Part shown: in pieces, positions 6,379 through 10,229 of the stretch | Layout: every line of letters begins with the position of its first letter | How positions within the stretch are numbered: the stretch's first letter is position 1 | DNA from: Phoronis ovalis | Lineage: Eukaryota > Phoronida > Phoronidae | Assembly: GCA_028565635.1 (NCBI GenBank) | Contig: JAOXYB010066179.1 | Coordinates: 1-10,229 of the forward strand | Reading direction: 5' to 3' | DNA: 10,229 nucleotides | Program-made: the position numbers and the translations under genes | The notes under the pieces: model-generated | What the model saw: only the letters and a program-made list of their open reading frames with translations | Databases searched by the model: none | Told to the model about the DNA's origin: nothing

Positions 6379-8850
6379 ATAGCAGATAAATAACAGTAAC
6401 GAAAACTAAGTGTTCTGTTTTATTAGAATGACCACCTTTCCAACATATCCATATTTCGTAGTGTTTCGAGTAGTAAAAATTGTGTGTAGCTTTTTCCCAA
6501 AATTGCATTTAATTATATATGTAGATCCTTATCTTTTACATACAAAACATGGATTGATTTTGCTAATGGTGTAGAAAGTTGCTAATATACGGTCGGAAAA
6601 CGAAGAGGACTTCAATTTATGATGTCTTCAAAAATGACGACCAATAGAATATGTTTTAAAAAGTTAATAGACATTTAAACAATTGACCCAGCTCGGAGTT
6701 AGAACCTAATATCTTAATCACCTGACTAATTTTTAATGAATATATTTTACGATGAAACATCAGTATATTACGCATTAAAAGAGTAGATTTTAGCAGAAAA
6801 ATGCAGAGCTATGAATTAACATAAAAAACATAAAGCTTATTTCTGTTTCGCATTTATAGTGAAGATAAAACAACTACAATAAAATTGCACTATTAACAGC
6901 TCCAGAAGAAAAAAGCACAAAATTTGAAATGTGTAACGTGTGGTTTAAGAAGGGGATACCGGGTCTAATCCTGACCAGGTTTTTTATTAATTGTTCCTAG
7001 CACATAAATAAATGGTTTACAATTGTTTGCATTCCACTATGCCCTATAAGAGCCAAGCAAAGAACTGATTTTTCGTCATAGCACATTACTTTCCGTTATA
7101 CCAAGTTATTTTACGGCATTTATACCGTCACTTTTATTTCACGTTAATTCATGTTTCTTTTATACGAAAGAAACAATGTTTCTGAAGTTTGACAGGAGTC
7201 CAACCATGCAAAATTGTGCTTTCTTTACATTAAATTAAAAAAGGATATTTGTTATTCATATGTGAGTTTATTACACTGGACGAAATGTCAGTTTGCGCAG
7301 TTTCACATAGATATGTTGAGAATGGAATATTTCATATTGCATAAGAATACGCACGAATGTTGAGATGCATGATAGATTGTGTTAAAATGCAGAGTTGTAT
7401 TAAATACATTGTACTTCGAATGGATAATATACAAATTTTTGATCTAAATATGTAAAACGACAACTTAAATAATGATTGTTTTTACCATAACTATATTATA
7501 CACTGAGATTTTAAGTATAGCCTGTGGAGATTGATACATCAGGCATGGTCTATGAATTCAATTATATCTGTATGACATAATAACTTTGGTAAAGTTAATA
7601 ATGTGTCCGTGTGGATATGATTTGCAGCAGGAACCAGAAGTAACAGGCATGCTGTTAAAAATGACAAGTTGGCTTTAGTCTTCGTACTTGATTTAAACTT
7701 TACTAGTTAATACTAAGTAAATATAAGTTTTCCCTATAGTAAGTTCATGAAGTGTCAATTTTAATGAATTTCTGATATTCCGGGGTGACATGTTTAGTTC
7801 TATTTGCGTTATAAAACATAACAGGCATTAATAATGTATAAATAAATGGCATGAACAATTTAAAAATGACACGGAATTAGTTATGATTTTTGTCAGATTA
7901 TCCAGACAAATAAACATAATATCAAAAATCATTAGGATTTAGAATATTTGATTGAGAATATGTCATAAAATATTTACAGTTTCATTTCACATCTTGGAAA
8001 TTAATCTCTGGGAATAACCCTGTGTTAATGCTCATAAACAGTAGCATATATCATTCAATACTGTTCTATTGTTGATCTCATAATGTATAAATAATCGAAA
8101 TTTCGCAATAACTTTGGGAAAAACATAATTTCCTTCAAGGCATCTGAATACAAGTGAAAATGGCGACACCTCCTAATGTAGAATGTGGTATTTTGAATTT
8201 TTCAAAAAGATAGCACTATTAATATTTTATTACCAAGGGTTTTGCAGTGTTACGACCAAAAACAGTTTACCGAACACCATTTCACCGATATAGTACCCAG
8301 TTGCTTTTCATATACTAACTGCTTATTATAACATAAAAGTTCATTTTTGAGCATGAAATTTAGATGTTTTCAAATTTATTTCGGACCAGTAAACAGAAGT
8401 TTGAAAATGCAAATGTCATCTTATTAACAGTTCCTGTAGCTAGAATGTTAATTGTCAAATATCTAACATTTTCAAAATTATGTTCAATGATTAACGGTTG
8501 TAAATACAATTTTTGCTATTGCGGTGTCACATTTCTTGATTCGTCTCAGCTCGTGGCGTATGACATATATATTCACTCTAGGAGAAATATTTTGGAAACA
8601 ACACGTCTATACAACTACACATCTTCTATAACAACTATAGCAACAAAATTAATTCAGCTTGAAATTGCCTATATGCTTTATAGTGCAAGAGTTTCACAAA
8701 CTGACTTACATAATATAAAAATGTTTTGCCTTATTTATTAATTCGAACACAAAAGTATTAATGTTTTTGCAATTATTTTGACCCCAATAGACAGAAATTG
8801 TTACAGGAATCTATTTCTTAATTCAAATACATGTCTCTCTTTTTCAAGGC

Positions 8851-8858
8851 CAATTTTC
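8851..8858. repeat. 8-bp target-site duplication, left copy (CAATTTTC)
   Basis: This directly precedes the CCCGGGGGGCTCACTT end of the 454-bp element and is repeated exactly at 9313-9320. Confidence 0.95.
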
Positions 8859-9312
8859 CCCGGGGGGCTCACTTAAAAAAAAGTCGGGTACGCATGCTTG
8901 TCCGAAAAAACGGGGGTAAGGGGTACCTTTTTCGCCGTTCGACGGGGTTCCCGTGGCAAATGTAACTTCCCGTTTAGGGGTTGGTTTTTCACGTGCACCT
9001 CCCGTTTAGGGATCCTTTTTTCAGTGGGAGCAGCGAGCATTACCTTTTGGCGACCAGTTTGCATTTTTTTTTTAATTTAGTGTAGTATTTTGTTTTGGCG
9101 ACGTTTTTTTTTTTTTGGTTGTCGATTTTTTGGGAACATTTTTTTTTGGTTGTTAATTTTTCAGAGAAAACTTCCCGATTAGGGATACCTTTTTCAGCAA
9201 AATCCCCCGGTTAGGGGTGGTATTTTGGTCCTCCACTTCCCGTTTAGGGGCTTATTTTGTACCCTACGGACGAGCATGGGTACCTGACTTTTTCTCAAGT
9301 GAGCCCCCCGGG
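8859..9312. mobile_element. 454-bp non-autonomous transposon, CCCGGGGGG ends, second interior type
   Basis: The terminal inverted repeats are 46 bp (8859-8904 and 9267-9312) with five mismatches; the outer 16 bases, CCCGGGGGGCTCACTT, are identical. It is flanked by an exact 8-bp direct repeat, CAATTTTC. The interior differs from the 442-bp family. It has modules CTTCCCGTTTAGGGG, CTCCCGTTTAGGGA, CTTCCCGATTAGGGA, CCCCGGTTAGGGG and CTTCCCGTTTAGGGG, several followed by TACCTTTTTC or similar, plus T-rich spacers with a repeated TTTGGTTGT. Short ORFs of 60-63 codons on both strands inside it, and a 78-codon one (9194-9430) running out of it, are repeat read-through. It sits about 110 bp beyond the stop codon of the CNTNAP-like gene, so it may lie in that gene's 3' untranslated region. 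Confidence 0.95.
8967..9255 (+). repeat. CTTCCCGTTTAGGGG module series
   Basis: Five or so copies of a 14-15 bp core, CTTCCCGTTTAGGGG and close variants, begin near 8967, 8998, 9171, 9203 and 9236. Spacers vary from about 30 to 170 bp. Between 9095 and 9165 a second duplication, TTTTTTTGGTTGT followed by ATTTTT, occurs twice. As in the other elements of this group, only the short cores are conserved. Confidence 0.75.
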
Positions 9313-9320
9313 CAATTTTC
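9313..9320. repeat. 8-bp target-site duplication, right copy (CAATTTTC)
   Basis: This is identical to 8851-8858 and directly follows the CCCCCCGGG end of the 454-bp element. Confidence 0.95.
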
Positions 9321-9426
9321 ATACGATTATATTGTTCCAGAAAAATATTGACATGCATCCATGATACAAGACGATTGTTTCGCTCCAAATTTATGTCAAT
9401 AAAGACAAGTACCATTAGTTGTGCCA

Positions 9427-10008
9427 TCAATCATAACACACTAATGGTCCTATTTGATATTTAGCTTGCTCGAGATCGTCAGCATGGGTAATAGGCAGTG
9501 CAGCCTTATCTGTAAGAGTACCTGTGTCATTTCGCCAGGTTGCATCGTTTTGATCGCAGTTACAACTAAGTCAGGAGACCACAATCACACGTATACACTG
9601 TTGAATCATTTCCAGTCCAATACTTGTATAAAAAAACGTTACGCCCATACCAACCACCAACATTTTTAATGTTTCCCCCCTTCAAAGCTGAACCAAAATA
9701 GTCATATCGAAACGTTTGGTAACAATAACTAGATGCTTCCAGCAAAGAAATAGCTTGCTGAAGTGAAGCCGTGTATGTTACATTTGCTTTGAAGCACAGT
9801 GGACCTTCGCAGCCATTTATGAGGGATGTTTGTTCTTCCTGGTCATGGTGTATAATTGTCTGTATTTTCCCATAACTTACATCCGTTCTACACTCTGCAA
9901 GAAAAGGCTCGATCCCTCCGACCTGAGCCCCAGCACCATGAGATACCGGTTGTATTCGGTAACCACCATCAGCTAATCCTTGCTGACATTTTGGAAATAG
10001 GAAGTGCC
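9427..10008 (-). CDS. Terminal exon of a CNTNAP/neurexin-IV-like fibrinogen-type domain protein (frameshifted)
   Basis: The minus-strand frame 9569-10006 gives 146 codons without a stop, starting HFLFPKCQQGLADGGYRIQP. It continues through IIHHDQEEQTSLINGCEGP, KANVTYTASLQQAISLLEAS, YCYQTFRYDYFGSAL, GGWYGRNVFLYKYWTG and YTCDCG. A second frame, 9427-9564, gives CNCDQNDATWRNDTGTLTDK, ALPITHADDLEQ and YQIGPLVCYD before TGA (9427-9429). The order of cysteines, the HHD..., YFGS, YW-G, C-CG and CNCD--D--WR-D-G-LTDK-LP motifs and the final G-L-CY is that of the fibrinogen-like region of contactin-associated proteins and many related molluscan secreted or adhesion proteins. The two frames are offset by one base at about 9565-9568, where a TAG occurs. 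The usual linker between the two cysteine motifs is shortened, so the gene may be a pseudogene or carry a sequence error. A good acceptor (pyrimidine-rich tract then TATAG) precedes 10008. No symbol is assigned. Confidence 0.78.
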
Positions 10009-10229
10009 CTATAAATAAGAAAACATATTACCTGGTATAAGTGCTTAGAAACCATACGCAGAATTAACAATCATTATTGTAACTAGAATCGCCTTTTAGC
10101 AAAGGCCAGGTTGTACAAAGAAATAGTTGGATATCCAGACCTATTAGAATTATCCTGGAATCCATGGATGTTCAAATACCTCTGGATGACCTTTAGGTCC
10201 TCTTGTCGAAAGTTTTATGAAATTTTGAG
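10009..10229 (-). other. Probable intron upstream of the CNTNAP-like exon (partial)
   Basis: On the minus strand the tract TTTTCTTATTTATAG ends at 10009 and fits a 3' splice site. The rest of the stretch has no matching CNTNAP-like or EGF-like coding. A 43-codon opening at the far right has no recognised family. The donor site lies beyond the window or is not identifiable. Confidence 0.55.

Larger units (their letters stand above)
4373..8850. other. 4.5 kb AT-rich intergenic or intronic sequence
   Basis: No protein family, RNA gene or transposon end is recognisable on either strand. Small structures present are hairpins at 5008-5031 and 5280-5306 and a short tandem duplication at 6331-6378. 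The longest ORF is 125 codons (8364-8741, plus strand) and has no recognised domain. ORFs at 5454-5669, 5955-6197 and 6067-6345 have no family features and are best read as chance openings. Some of this region could be 3' flank of the minus-strand gene at the right edge. Confidence 0.6.

Noticed and set aside
8873-9080. Complementary ORFs of 60-63 codons on both strands
   Set aside because: They fall within the 454-bp transposon and reflect its CCCGTTTAGGGG modules.
9454-9669. 71-codon plus-strand ORF
   Set aside because: It is the antisense shadow of the CNTNAP-like exon, whose minus-strand reading has strong motif support.
10180-10229. Collagen-like reading (RGPKGHPE) at the right edge, minus strand
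   Set aside because: Only two Gly-X-Y triplets are present before the pattern is lost, and neighbouring frames are no better.

Overview
The window looks like nuclear DNA of an invertebrate animal, most likely a mollusc (bivalve-like). It is AT-rich (A+T not computed), has almost no long ORFs, carries decayed non-LTR retrotransposon sequence and many short non-autonomous transposons, and ends in a spliced exon of a CNTNAP/fibrinogen-like extracellular protein. The organism is inferred from style; no species marker is present. No rRNA, tRNA, CRISPR array or bacterial-type operon was seen.

Layout. Positions 1-514 are AT-rich and contain a possible hAT-like terminus near 365-416. From about 981 to 4372, on the minus strand, lies one decayed non-LTR (CR1/Jockey-like) reverse transcriptase. 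It is broken by small frameshifts and by nested insertions: a 442-bp element (3432-3873), a 1,924-bp element (1370-3293) and a poly(A)-tailed retroposed fragment (about 4109-4248). An inverted relative of the 442-bp element (515-980) abuts its downstream end. From 4373 to 8850 is about 4.5 kb of AT-rich sequence with no recognisable gene. A 454-bp element (8859-9312) follows, then the terminal exon of a CNTNAP-like fibrinogen-type domain protein on the minus strand (9427-10008) and part of its upstream intron (10009-10229).

The main result is the group of insertions. Three elements with unrelated interiors have ends of the form CCCGGGGG and exact 8-bp target-site duplications: TCTGATTG for 1370-3293, ATCTAAGT for 3432-3873 and CAATTTTC for 8859-9312. 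For the first two, removing the element plus one duplicate restores the local reverse-transcriptase reading, which independently confirms the boundaries. Inside each element is an irregular series of short G-run modules such as TTTACCACAGGGTATA or CTTCCCGTTTAGGGG. This points to one family of transposase-mobilised, non-autonomous elements with modular interiors. The largest member also contains a compact hammerhead-ribozyme-like motif of the kind found in Penelope-like elements (1884-1927).
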